Below are positions 11,311-22,141 of a stretch of DNA of 64,000 bases, in pieces (positions within the stretch are counted from its first letter, which is position 1; each line of letters opens with the position of its first letter). This stretch comes from Venturia oleaginea (taxonomy: Eukaryota; Ascomycota; Dothideomycetes; Venturiales; Venturiaceae): the NCBI GenBank assembly GCA_013176395.1, contig JABMLP010000009.1:310001-374000 (forward strand), given 5' to 3'. The position numbers and the translations under genes are program-made. The notes under the pieces are model-generated. The model saw nothing but the letters and a program-made list of their open reading frames with translations. It was not told where the DNA came from and made no database searches.

Positions 11311-11623
11311 GTCGTGTGGGAGTGTCGCGAAGGAGGAAAGAAGGTGAAATTAGAAAAGACTGATTAGTTCCGAACAGTTCCTCGGTCTGTCCCTCGTGTC
11401 GAATGACTACCCTATGGAGGAATGGTGGTCGTATGCAGTCTCGTGAATTGGCAAGGTGTTATTATCCTAACCACATCGAGATGACTTCCGAGTCCGCAGT
11501 TGAAACGCCTCGAGTGTGGAACAATTCTCAGAAGTCAATACCTCATTGAAGAACACCATACCCATTCGATCACGATCATATCGCAGCACTCCAATTAAAT
11601 CAACTACAGTAACTCTATCAAGA
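11311..11623. promoter_or_regulatory. Divergent promoter region between lectin and TIM13 genes
   Basis: The two start codons face away from each other across 313 bp (11310 minus and 11624 plus). No gene fits in between. Core elements for both must lie here, though no clear TATA box is visible. Confidence 0.5.
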
Positions 11624-11948
11624 ATGGACGCCCTCAATACCTCCTCCGACCCGAAAACCCAACTGATGAACCAGGTTCGACAAGAAGCTGCCATGATCAA
11701 TGCAAAACAATTGATTGAGGTATTCTCAAAAAGCCATACTTGAGGAGCAACTCTCTAACCTTCTCTACCAGAAAGTAAATGAACACTGCTTCGAACGCTG
11801 CGTACCAAAACCGTCGTCTTCCCTCTCCAGCGGCGAACAGACCTGCTTCTCAGCTTGTATGGAGAAATACATGGCCGCGTGGAATACTGTGTCGAGACAG
11901 TATGTGCAACGGTTACAGAAAGAGCAGGGCGCCTTTACTGCACAATGA
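11624..11948 (+). CDS. TIM13: Mitochondrial import inner membrane translocase subunit Tim13
   Basis: Two exons, 11624-11719 and 11772-11948, give 90 residues, the usual size for small Tims. The twin CX3C motif is complete: CFERC and CFSAC, with the intervening 15 residues. In the family, Tim13 pairs with Tim8 in the intermembrane space and chaperones hydrophobic precursors such as Tim23 to the inner membrane; the cysteines form two disulfides after Mia40-dependent oxidation. The N-terminal helix (MNQVRQEAAMINAKQLIE) and C-terminal helix flank the motif. The intron of 52 nt uses GTATTC and TACCAG. Confidence 0.93.
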
Positions 11949-13493
11949 TCGGGCGACGAAATGTGGTGTGGGAGCGAAGATAAGAAAGACCGCTTGCGAT
12001 TTTTCGACATGACATACGTGAAGGCATTTGCGCAAGTCATTCAGCTGCGATGAGGGTGACCATTTTCAACTGCAGCTGGATTGGATGGTTATAAAATATG
12101 GGCTTTGTACGGGATAAAAGATGGATGTCTTCACGGAATGTGGCGACGTAGGGCACCAAAATTCGGCATAATAGACCATCTCTCTTCAAAGATACCCAAA
12201 TGGAGAACCATCTCGCTTCCACTCAGCTCATGTCCCTCAAGCTCGTTATGTGTGTGGACCTTTCGAGGCCTGCGCGTTTGTGCAACCTCCCAAGGGCAAT
12301 GACTCCGCGTCCCTCCAAAGTACCTAGTTTCCTCGGATCTCACCAGTAACCTCTAACGCTCTAAACCGACCGTTCAAGCTGTTCTTTGTACCGGAGTCGA
12401 GGGGGATTCGGTCGTGTTGCAGAGCTGAAATTCGGGATGTTGAGGCATACAACCTCTCGTCCTAAAAATTTCAGAAACTGTCATTATCCACATCTGGGGA
12501 CATATTATACACAGTCAGCTCGTGCTAATAGGTATGGCTTAATAGTCTTCGGCCATCCGTGCTTCTGCGCGATGTGCGTCCTTTTCGTAGCAGTCTTCTT
12601 TCCCAGAGCTTGATGATGTGTTTTCGATCGCTCGATTCCTCGATTGGGCGGATCGGGGAGGTCTAATTTTGGAACCCAAGCGCCATTCGATTCGAAGAAG
12701 CGAACACCAATCGTTTAAAGTCCTGCCGTGGAACAAGAGGCCTCAAGGGGGCATTCGCTTTGCTGTCGGTTTTTCATGCCTAAACGTTCTGCTTTGGGGC
12801 GCGGTGGAGCAGCATTGATGCGCTTGACTGAGGCCCAGTCCCGACCAGAGAGCCAAACCCGTGTGCCGTGATTCGACAAAGTGTCACGGTGGCAGACTTC
12901 GCGAAAAGTTCTTGGTGGTTGAGATCCGTGTGTATTTTGTGGCGTTCGGAAGCAGTGAAGCTGGCCTAGCTCAATTTTGCCCCTCCACTCAACCTCATCT
13001 CATGACCCCTTTCTCTCCTACAACTCCTCAAAGCCGCATCAAAGTCGTTTTGAAGACAAAGGCTGCTCGGCGATGATGGCGAGAAGAGATGTATAGCATT
13101 ACCCCCATAATTCCCGCACGAAGACGTCCACGAGCGTTCCTTCGCTAGGAATCCTTTCATCGTATGGACTGGACCGTTAAGCATCTCAATGAGCCTGGAT
13201 ATCCACGCCAAGATGCAGGCTGTTAGTATCAACATTCAATCCAGCTGAAGACAGTATGCTTTCCCTTTCCAAGACTTTGTGGTACTCTATCCCGTCAAGG
13301 TATTCGCTCTGCATCCTTTCCTGCCATGCACGAGGCTTGGGGCTGAGCAGGAGCATTTGTGGAATGAGATAGGTAAAAGGCTGCCGCCCATCCTTGCATC
13401 TGACCGTTGTCTTCTTCAAAATTTCTGGCTCATCACCAATAGCTGTCACTCTTTTCCAGTCGATTGCATCTCAGGCTGAAAAGCTTCATCGCC
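11949..13493. other. Intergenic region, no supported gene
   Basis: About 1.5 kb without a recognisable gene. Minus-strand frames at 12966-13235 and 13186-13449 are unspectacular and lack domain features. The right end is the promoter of the MARVEL gene. Confidence 0.45.
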
Positions 13494-14657
13494 ATGTCTT
13501 CGAATACTCATGTTCTCAAGATGCCAAAGGGCTTCCTTGGCATCAGAATCGCTCAGCTGGTCATCGGACTAATCGAGGTTGGCCTCGTTGCCTACCTCAT
13601 GTCCAACACCCGCGGATTTGTTTTCAGCGCTCAGGCTTGGACCATATTGTGCGGTAAGCTTCAGTCTCCATCTTCCAAGGCAGGGGCGGAGCAAAACTGT
13701 TTCTATCTCAAACGCTCTGATTTTCCTCGGGGTCAGTTAGTCAAAAGCAGAATCGACAATCGAAATCTGCTTGAAAGGCTTCCATGATGGCCTCGAAATC
13801 TCTATATCCTAGAGTGCGAGTAGTTTTGGATGTGTTTCTCTCGACACTCATCTTCGATAGGCATTGCGACTCTGATCATCGTCATCTACAACATTGTCGC
13901 CGCACGATCGCACTCGCTCTCCAACATGTGGGCAGTACTCTCCTTGGATTGTGTCATGGTCATCTTCTGGCTGTCTGCCATGGGATCATTGGCTCAGACA
14001 CGATCAGCTTTCGTTACATATGATCTACTGGCAAAGCGTTATTACTACATCTGGGCCACCGGCACCTATCTTGCCGTGCTCTCATTCACCGCTGCAATTG
14101 CCGCTCTTGAGATGCAAGTTTCTTGGAGCCTCCAAAACCAACTCAGATTCTGACCCTTTACCAGGATTCTGTTCATTGTGTCACTCGTCATGGTCTCCAT
14201 CCGTGTACATCGCCATCGCGTCAACAATATCGCGGCGCCAGCAATCAACATGGAGAAGCTTGAGAACGGTCAAGTCCAGTCTCAGCAGCCTCAGGGTCCA
14301 TATCCCCACAATGACCAACACCAGCAACCTCAATACCAGCAACAGGTCGCTCTTCAACAGCAGCAACAGCAGCAGCAGCAGCAGCAGCACCCAGAGATTC
14401 AGCAACAACAATTTCAACAGCATGCTCCACAACAGCAAATGTATAACCAGGGTCCACCTCAGGCGGGCTTCACTCCGGTCTCGCCAATGCAGCAGCAGCC
14501 TTACCAACCTTCGACGAGCCCTCCACCACAGCAATATCCAACACCAACGCAAAGCCCAGCCCCCCAGTACATGGCCCCGCAACCTCAATATCCTGTCCAG
14601 CCACCACCTCATGGGGTGGCTGAAGCCCCAGCAGCAGAGTATCGTGGCACGGCGTAG
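13494..14657 (+). CDS. MARVEL-domain membrane protein with glutamine-rich tail
   Basis: Exons are 13494-13653, 13861-14113 and 14165-14657. The product has four hydrophobic spans of MARVEL type: GIRIAQLVIGLIEVGLVAYL, a span starting GIATLIIVIYNIV, a span around VMVIFWLSAMGSLAQ, and one split by the last intron ending ILFIVSLVMVSI. The cytosolic tail of about 135 residues is Gln/Pro/Tyr rich, with a run of 11 or so glutamines (14359-14390) and repeats like PQYMAP. The second intron (14114-14164) starts GCAAGT rather than GT, a GC-AG intron; only this donor keeps the reading phase. Fungal MARVEL proteins often sit in plasma-membrane domains, but the role here is unknown. Confidence 0.82.
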
Positions 14658-15476
14658 ACGTGTCTTCTTGCGAGTTGGACCTTCAGACCTTTATTATAGT
14701 CTTGTGTGGCAGAGTGTCAGGTACAGGCCGTGCTAGTGCATACATGGTTCTTGCTATTCTTGTTTCGATACAAACTCTCATATCGTTGCGTCCGGTGCTC
14801 TCATCTGTGTCCTGTTCCTTTCCGCGTTTTGCGCTACCACTCAGCTGTCTCAGCCGTACATAACTCGACGTCCGATCCCCTGTTTAGTGGCTCATTCTAT
14901 ACCTCTCCCCTAGTCCTTGTTGCATCAAGGTCTTCGGTGTTGCCATTTACAATTGCTCATTCACGGCAGCTCATGTCTTATTTGTCCCAAGAATCGAAAA
15001 GTCAGTGTATCGTTGCATCATCCGCTGTGTTTGTAGAAGGTGGTAAACGCATCGACCTACCAAAACCTAGCTATCTTATGATGCGGAGTAATCATAATCC
15101 AGTCCAAGCATTTTTTATCACTTCAGTGCTAATGAAGCGATAGGTTGGCGAACCCCTGAAATGCGAAACAGTCATATATTGCGTCGCTTAGATTCCGACC
15201 CCTGTTCTGGCTGGTGATCATGCATCCAAAACAGTCCAACAACATTTTCTGAAATCCCAAAAGTCTCGACCATTGCTATGCGCCACGGAGCAGAGTCCGA
15301 CAGGAAGATTTTCTCCCTATTGCTCGGCCTTCCAGTATTAGGAAGGCGGATCGCCGCGGCCCATGGTACACCGACGTTGGGACCCAGCTCTCGACTTGAG
15401 CAATCTTCCAAGCATCCAGACATCTGGTTCGATTACAACTGTTGAAAGATAGATCTTGCATCTGGTATCTTTCGCA
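14658..15476. other. Intergenic region, no supported gene
   Basis: Short frames only. The right end is upstream sequence of the GH114 pseudogene. Confidence 0.45.
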
Positions 15477-15648
15477 ATGCCTCCTACCATTTGGGCAACG
15501 GAGTCTTGGAACAAAGAATCAGGACCAGGACGAACGGCCTTTGAATCACCTACAAGTAAGTTTCAATATCGCGACATGTTGAGTAAATTAAAATCAATCA
15601 ATTCAATTTCTCACTTCAATCTAATTGCTCACTTTCATCTACTTCACC

Positions 15649-16732
15649 ATGCTTACTTTTCTCCGATGATCGCTCTTGCTGTCAGGGGTCCTTGGCGCGG
15701 CCACTCTTGGTCGTCGAGATGCCCTTTGGCAGCCTGAAGTTGGAGCAAAGATTCAAATGATGATATCCGGGTCCCCTGCGGTTGTACCATCAGTTGTCCC
15801 TTCTGATGTCGTTAGTACTCCCTCACTTGGATGCAAGACAGAAGCTCATATAGATAAAGGGCATTTTCGATATCGATTTGTTTGAGACTCCTTCCTCAAC
15901 CATCCAGGACCTCCAGGACCTCCACGCTCGTGGCATAAAATTCATTTGCTACTTCTCTGCTGGCACTTCTGAAGATTGGAGACCAGATTACAATCAGTTC
16001 ACTTCTGGTGACATAGGTAGTGGGTTGCCTGGTTGGAAGGGAGAGAAATATCTCAACCTTCGCAGCACGAATTGCCGATGCCGCCAGTATTGGATGCGAT
16101 GCAATCGACCCAGACAACATGGGTGAGCCCTCTCGTTTTGATTCACTGCGGCGGCTGACAATGACTTTAGATGGCTTCACCAACACTAACGGACTCAGTC
16201 TCGCAGCAGAGGATTCCACTAATTTCATGCGTGCACTTGCTGCTGAAGCTAGCAAATACGGCATGTCCACTGGTCTCAAGAATGCGCAATCTATCATCGC
16301 CTCTATAACAGAAGTCGTCCAGTTCGCCATGAATGAAAAGTGCAAGACCGTCACCAAAAACTGTGGCGTCTACGACGATTTCGTTGCCCAGAAACCTATC
16401 TTCCACGGTCCTTCCTTATCCTTGCTTTCCCATCTCCCCTAGTCATGCAACTAACGATCTCGTCAGTTGATTACGTCTCGTCCCACTCTGGAAACACAGT
16501 TCGAAGCAACTACGATGGATACCAAGACATGAGCTCCGATAAAATCAAGGCTTCCTATTGTCTCGATAATAATCCGACTCAGGCTGCACGATTCAGTACT
16601 ATTATCAAGATGCTAGCGCTTGATGGCTGGGTTTTGTATTGTGATGGGAAGAGTGCTACCACTCCAGCGCTGGCCGGGAGTAACGAGTCTGCTGGAAGAG
16701 GTGTCAAAGTCTCTGAGGACGAGGAGAAATGA
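15649..16732 (+). pseudogene. Broken GH114 endo-alpha-1,4-polygalactosaminidase gene
   Basis: GH114 enzymes cleave galactosaminogalactan-type polymers. Family features are clear: WQPEVGAKIQMMISG, DIDLFETP, IKFICYFSAGTSEDWRPD, GWKGEKYLNLRS, GCDAIDPDNM joined by splicing to DGFTNTNG, and YDGYQDMSSDK. Introns fit at 15811-15853, 16123-16170 and 16408-16466. Two defects are seen. The natural signal peptide from ATG 15649 is interrupted by TGA at codon 7 (15667-15669). Between the LNLRS and RIADAAS segments (about 16050-16075) the frame changes and roughly seven residues expected in the family are missing, as from a small deletion. An upstream exon 15477-15554 could splice past the first stop (GTAAGT donor, TGTCAG acceptor), but it encodes no signal peptide. 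I judge the gene non-functional. Confidence 0.75.
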
Positions 16733-17257
16733 TTTAGATGGTTTCTGCATGTTGATGACCACATATAATGAGAGCTGGCTTTGTGGAATCCGGAGCAAGA
16801 CTGGGAAATGGTGCAGCTCATTTTCATGACGGGTTCAAGAATCGATCTTGCCACAGTAGTTCATTGCCAGTCCGGTTCATATCCGCCGAGAACCAATTCA
16901 ATTCAATATACCACTCCTGACTCGAGATGGATATGGTTGAATTTCTGGCAATCTCAACAAGGAAAACTGCCAGGAATCTAGGTATCCTCATGTTACGATG
17001 TGAAACGAGGAGGTTGAAGCAGTGGTAGAGGATGAGGATGACGGGGACAAGATGGATGAGGACGAGGCTGACGAGGATAAGATAGAGGAGGTTCAAGTGA
17101 GTAGAAATGAGGGCGCTGAACGAGCAGCCTGAATCATGATCCTTGCCCCACTAGCGAGGATTGAGTTTGCGGCCAATGGTCCAATATCAAAACTTTGGTC
17201 TTCGATGTGCATCTACGCGTACCAAAAGGCAACGATAACCTCACCACATAATCAGCC
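16733..17257. other. Intergenic region upstream of CCT8
   Basis: No supported gene. A Glu/Asp-codon-rich GAGGATGA stretch around 17010-17100 resembles degenerate low-complexity coding sequence but belongs to no gene I can define. Confidence 0.4.
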
Positions 17258-19142
17258 ATGTCGCTCACGATACCCCAAGCCCCCAATGCGGGACTCTTCA
17301 AACAAGGATACCAGAGGTATACCCCCCCTAATACCGCCCCTCACTGTCATCGCTCCCCCTCGTACTGAGAAGCTTTCCTTTGATTTAGCTCCTCTCTAGT
17401 CCTCCTACCACTTCATAAACATGCTATCTACAACTGAACATCTCCTTCGCCTCACCTGCTCTTTTCTGACACCTCCGCAGCTACGACGCCGAAGATGCTG
17501 CAGTACAGAGAAACATCGATGCCTGCAGAACGATTGCCTCGACCGTCCAGACCTCTCTAGGTCCTTATGGTCGCAACAAGATTGTCATTAACCACCTTCA
17601 AAAAATGATCCTCACCTCCGATGCCGCCACCATCCTACGAGAACTCGAAGTTGTGCACCCGGCCGCGAAATTGCTAGTTATGGCCTCCCAACAGCAGGAA
17701 GCTGAGATGGGCGATGGAACGAACATGGTCATTGTGTTAGCAGGAGAGCTGTTGAAGAAGGCTGAAGAGCTGTTAAGAATGGGATTGAAGACCAGCGATA
17801 TTGTTACTGGATATGAGATTGCACAGGAATTTGCCTTGAAGGCACTGGAAGGTAGATTGCGGCGCACATGATGAAGAGTATGGACAAAAAGCTGACATGA
17901 ACAGAACTCGAAATCGACAAAGTCGAGGATGCCCGCTCCGCCGACGAACTCGCAAAAGCCCTCCGCACAGTCATTTCCTCCAAGCAATCCGGCTCCGAAG
18001 ATGTCCTCGCAGAAATGGTCGCTGAAGCCGTTCTCGCAGTCCTCCCAAAGAACCCCGCAAACTTCAACGTGGACAACATCCGCGTGGTCAAAATCCTCGG
18101 TGGAAGCTTGGAGCAATCCAAGGTTGTACGCGGTATGGTTTTCGGACGTGAACCAGATGGAACAATCAAGAAGGCTACAAAGGCAAAGGTCGGTGTATAC
18201 ACATGCCCAATCGATATTTCACAAACGGAAACCAAAGGCACAGTGCTACTGCACAACGCAAAGGAGATGCTGGATTTCACGACAGGCGAGGAACAACAGA
18301 TGGAGGGCATCATCAAGGAGCTTCACGACTCTGGTCTCCGTGTTGTGATTGCGGGGACAACTGTCGGCGAACTCGCTATGCATTATCTCAACCGCGCCGG
18401 CATTCTCGTCATCAAGGTCATGTCAAAATTCGAGCTCCGTCGTCTATGCCGTGTAGTTGGAGCCTCACCACTCGCGCGTCTCGGTGCACCAATGCCCGAT
18501 GAGATGGGTCAAGTTGATGTAGTCGAGACTCTCGAAATCGGAGGCGACCGCGTCACAGTCTTCAGACAAGAAAACGAAGCCACCCGCACTGCGACCCTCG
18601 TCCTCCGTGGTGCCACACAAAACCACCTCGATGATGTCGAGCGGGCTGTCGATGATGGGGTCAATGTTGTCAAAGCCATCACCAAAGACCCAAGACTAGT
18701 CCCAGGAGCTGGCGCCACAGAGATGCAATTGATCGAGAGGATAACGCAACTCGCTGACAAAACACCTGGTCTTTCCCAATACGCCATCCGCAAGTTCGGT
18801 GAGGCTTTCGAGGTCATCCCACGTACCCTGGCTGAATCTGCTGGTCTTGATGCAACCGAAGTTTTGTCGAGATTATATACCGCCCATGCTGTTGCAAGAG
18901 ACGGGAAGGCAAAGGACAAGTTCTGGTGGTGCAAGGGTGTTGATATTGAGAACGAGGACGGCTCGGGAATCATGGATGCTGAAGAGGAGGGTGTGCTTGA
19001 CTTGATGGTCGCTAAATCTTGGGCAATCAAGCTGGCCACTGAGGCCGCGAGGACGGTGTTGTCTGTTGATCAGATCATCGTTGCAAGACAAGCAGGTGGA
19101 CCGAAGCCACCTGGTCCAAACCCGAACTGGGATGAAGACTGA
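17258..19142 (+). CDS. CCT8: Chaperonin-containing T-complex subunit theta
   Basis: Exons 17258-17316, 17481-17851 and 17905-19142 give 555 residues, close to the usual 545-570. This is one of eight subunits of the cytosolic TRiC/CCT ring that folds actin, tubulin and other proteins using ATP. Seen are the N-terminal SLGPYGRNKIVINHL, the ATP-site GDGTNMVIVLAGELL, the apical segment with KILGGSLEQSKVVRGMVF and the C-terminal ATPase residues VPGAGATEMQL. The N-terminus (SLTIPQAPNAGLFKQGYQSY) is theta-like. Introns are 164 and 53 nt. A short Gly/Pro-rich tail (GGPKPPGPNPNWDED) ends the protein. Housekeeping gene. Confidence 0.95.
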
Positions 19143-19575
19143 TTAATGAGCAAGATGAAAAGGCCATGGTAGGTGGGACTTTTCTTCGATAATGAATAAA
19201 ACTAGATCTGGTCGAAGCCAGGCATGGCATAAGTCTCGTTGATCTCGATCCTGCTTGTCCTCCCTGTTCTTCTCGTCAATGCCAATTCCCAGTTGCCAGT
19301 TTCACAGAACTCGTGGAGTGAAATGCAACCAGATCTTGCTGAACCGGATAGGGTAGGTATTCTTCTTGACGACCTTCTCTTTTGGTTGGCCCACTTGAAA
19401 ATCATTCCCATCGTCTTCCGTCATGCAAGATTCCAGTCTCGCCCGCATCGAAATATGCACTTCCCCATTCCATTCCAGCACCAACATCAAACTGAACAGG
19501 GATTTCTTACCTTTTCGTCTAGTGTCATAAATCATCTCCCGCTCTCTTTTCTCCCTTCTCAAACCTCATTCGTCC
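19143..19575. other. Intergenic region between CCT8 and RPB12
   Basis: 3' end of CCT8 and promoter of the next gene. No other gene is supported. Confidence 0.5.
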
Positions 19576-20022
19576 ATGCGTCCATCCAACTCAGCCAACT
19601 CACTTCCTCTCGTCCAATTCAAATCAGCCCAAAACCAAAACGACGAAGAAATGCCAACCGAAGACGGCATCGTCGAACGTGCACTCAGACTCACGGACGA
19701 AGAAGCCCGAGCCCAGCTCACTAACCACCTGCCTCCGCCAGAGGCGCCGATGGTCGAATATAGATGTGCTGATTGCAATCAAAAAGTCATGTTGAAGGCG
19801 CCTTGGGGGAATGCTAGAGGGGAGGATGTGACTGCCATCTGGAGGTGTCATACATGTGGGCATTGGGTGCTTTGGAAGGTGAAGACGAAGAGGTATGTTT
19901 GTAAGCCTCTTTTGATGCATTTCTCCAGGGAAAATATACTCCTCTATATGTTGCAGGGTCTCTTCCTTTGCTTGGGCAACGAGCTGACGTTTAGTATGAT
20001 CATACAATTTGAAGCACGGTAG
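19576..20022 (+). CDS. RPB12: RNA polymerase I/II/III common subunit Rpb12 (RPABC4), with N-terminal extension
   Basis: Rpb12 is a small zinc-ribbon subunit shared by the three nuclear RNA polymerases. The zinc ligands are CADC and CHTC, followed by KVKTK and the C-terminal QFEAR that ends most family members. Exons are 19576-19892 and 19995-20022, the second exon supplying only the last residues. Odd points: the usual protein is about 50-70 residues, whereas this frame adds about 55 upstream residues (an internal Met at 19651 could be the real start); the spacing between the Cys pairs is about ten residues longer than usual; and the intron (102 nt) is a multiple of three without stops, so a retained intron would also be translated. 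The splice gives SMIIQFEAR where RMVQFEAR is usual. Confidence 0.82.
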   Translation: MRPSNSANSLPLVQFKSAQNQNDEEMPTEDGIVERALRLTDEEARAQLTNHLPPPEAPMVEYRCADCNQKVMLKAPWGNARGEDVTAIWRCHTCGHWVLWKVKTKRYVCKPLLMHFSRENILLYMLQGLFLCLGNELTFSMIIQFEAR

Positions 20023-20735
20023 ACAGGTAACCACAAAGAGATTGAGATGATGGAGGGCGAAGTGATATGGAAAAGAGGGAGGATAGATATCGAGGAAGAA
20101 GGGAAAGATCGTGAAAGGATATGAGGGACGAGAGTGGAATGATAGGGCCTGATAATTACATGTATTGAATCGTCCTCATGCTTAATCCATTGAACCGTTT
20201 CGTTGCCCTTTTTGCCCGAGAACAAAATGCGAATATTCCACCCACAAATTGGACCCGCAAGGAACCAGCCAGACCTGTTAACGGCATATAGGCATATTTC
20301 CTTGTATGCGTTCTCAACTGCGTACCTAAATTACCGGTCTTGGCTTTTGTGATATTTGGCATACTTTTCCATTCGTTTTGGTTTTGGAAACAATAGCAAT
20401 CATAGTCTCCAAGTTGTGCCTATTCTAGATCTCGATATTGACTAGACTTAAGCAAAGAAAAAACTAGGCGCTGTGCCTATAGGGCGAAAAGGATCTCATA
20501 CTTGTAAGCTTTCTAAGTCCTAGGAAAGAGTTTTTCAAGAGTTTTTTTTACGAGAAGAAAGAGGACGTCTAATGATAACGATGTATCTAGTTACTTTCTT
20601 CATTCCCCTCCTATTTACTTCTTTCCTGTACGAGGAAAGAGAGAAAAGGTTAAAGTTCCTAGGAAAGTGGGGAAGAAGGGAGTGTCACTATATTTATTGT
20701 ATGCCGAACCCTCATGCGGAGATCCCTAATATGTA
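20023..20735. other. Intergenic region left of pogo element A
   Basis: No gene seen. It is A/G-rich near 20040-20110 and 20620-20690 (runs such as GAAAGAGAGAAAAGG) and shows no clear coding signal. The pogo element starts at 20736. Confidence 0.45.
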
Positions 20736-21862
20736 ACGTAATTCACTAGCGAGCGGGCCACACCACCGAGCGGGCTACCGAATCGATCATTTCATCTTTG
20801 CAAGCCTCTACACCACCACCTCATGCCTTCTAAAGCCCAGCAAGAAGGCCGATTACTTCTTGCTCTTCAAGCCTATCAAAAAGGCCAAATCACAACTATT
20901 TGCCAAGCTGCATTAGCTTATAATGTACCATACAGTACCCTCAAATATCGCCTCTATGGACGCGTTGCACGCGTCGAAACGCGCGCAAACAGCCACAAAC
21001 TTACTCCCACAGAGGAAGAAGTCTTAACTCAATGGATTATCTCAATGGATAATCGAGGCTATCCTGCTCGAGTCTGTGCAGTACAGAATGCGGCGAAATT
21101 ACTGCTTCAACAACGCGTCGGTCCCTCAGCCTCAATCGGTATCAACTGGTCTGCCAGGTTCATCAAGCGACAGCCTACCCTGCAATCGAGATTCAATCGC
21201 AAGTACGATTATCAGCGTGCTCAATGCGAAGATCCAGAGCTTATCGGAGCCTGGTTTCGGCTTGTGAGTAATACAATTCAGAAATACGGCATTCAAGAGG
21301 AGGATATCTATAACTTCGATGAGACTGGCTTTGCAATGGGTATTGCAAGCACCTCACGCGTCGTTACTACCTCAGATCGACGGGGCAAGCCACCTCAATT
21401 ACAGCCAGGCGATCGGGAGTGGGTTACAGCAATTGAAGCGACTGTTGGCAGATGAGAATGAGAAATTGAGAGCAGCGAATGAGAGGCAAAAGAGGAAGAG
21501 AGCAGTCAAAAAAAAGCAGATCTCAAAGAAAATAACACTTACAGTTGCAGAGGCACAAGGCCTGATGGAGAATACTGTACAGCAGCCTATAAAGGCAAGT
21601 GTTGCTCCTATACAGCAAACAGTTGTTGCAACAGCCTCGTCATCAAGTAGTGCAAGTCAAGGGAATTGCTTTGGTTTACCTAGTTGTTTTGTATGTAAGG
21701 GCTTTGACCATGCTGCGAGCGATTGCCCTAAATATCGATAATCTTCTGTACAATAGATAGTCTTGATTAATAAAGGCGTTGTGGTGGTGTAAGCTTGCAA
21801 AGATGAGATGATCGATTCGGTGGCCCGCTCGGTGGTGTGGTCCGCTCGCTAGTGAATTACGT
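20736..21862 (+). mobile_element. Pogo/Fot1-type DNA transposon A, internally deleted
   Basis: A 1127-bp element bounded by 70-bp inverted repeats (20736-20805 and 21793-21862, starting ACGTAATTCACTAGCGAGCG) and flanked on both sides by TA (20734-20735, 21863-21864), the target duplication of the pogo family. The repeats differ at only a few positions. Inside is the 5' half of a transposase joined directly to its 3' end, so the central catalytic part is lost. It cannot move by itself but could be mobilised in trans. Confidence 0.9.
20823..21741 (+). pseudogene. Deleted Fot1/pogo transposase with C-terminal zinc knuckle
   Basis: The first frame (20823-21455, 210 residues) has the HTH/CENP-B-type DNA-binding region and the first catalytic segment (DIYNFDETGFAMG, then LQPGDREWVTAIE). 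After about 21432 the family sequence jumps to the C-terminal coiled coil and a zinc knuckle CFVCKGFDHAASDC (CX2CX4HX4C) in another frame, ending at 21741. The remaining two catalytic Asp segments are missing. The junction shifts the frame, so the actual product would be the DNA-binding half with a short odd tail. Confidence 0.85.
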
Positions 21863-22141
21863 TATTATGAACATCGAGTCATTGTAGAATATTCATTTCA
21901 TTTATCAACGATGCCTGGCCCATTGATATCTAGCCAGCCAGACACATCGTTATCTCAGCCAAACATCGTTGGCCCACTGCTATGCCATCAAGCCATAGCA
22001 TTCCATGAGAATATATGTCCATGTCCATGTCCAAAACTATGTGGCCGAGAAAATGATGATGTAGATGTTCATAAAGGAAAGGTAGCGGTACAAGGGAAAG
22101 AGAATGTGGATGTGCCAAACAGAAACACCAGCCGAGATTCT

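Noticed and set aside
14181..14612. Leu/Arg-rich minus-strand frame of 143 codons
   Set aside because: It is the complement of the Gln-rich tail of the MARVEL gene, a compositional shadow.
16018..16065. An intron from GTAGTG to TTCGCAG that would restore the GH114 frame
   Set aside because: It would remove GWKGEKYLNLRS, a conserved GH114 segment, so the region must be exon and the break is a lesion.
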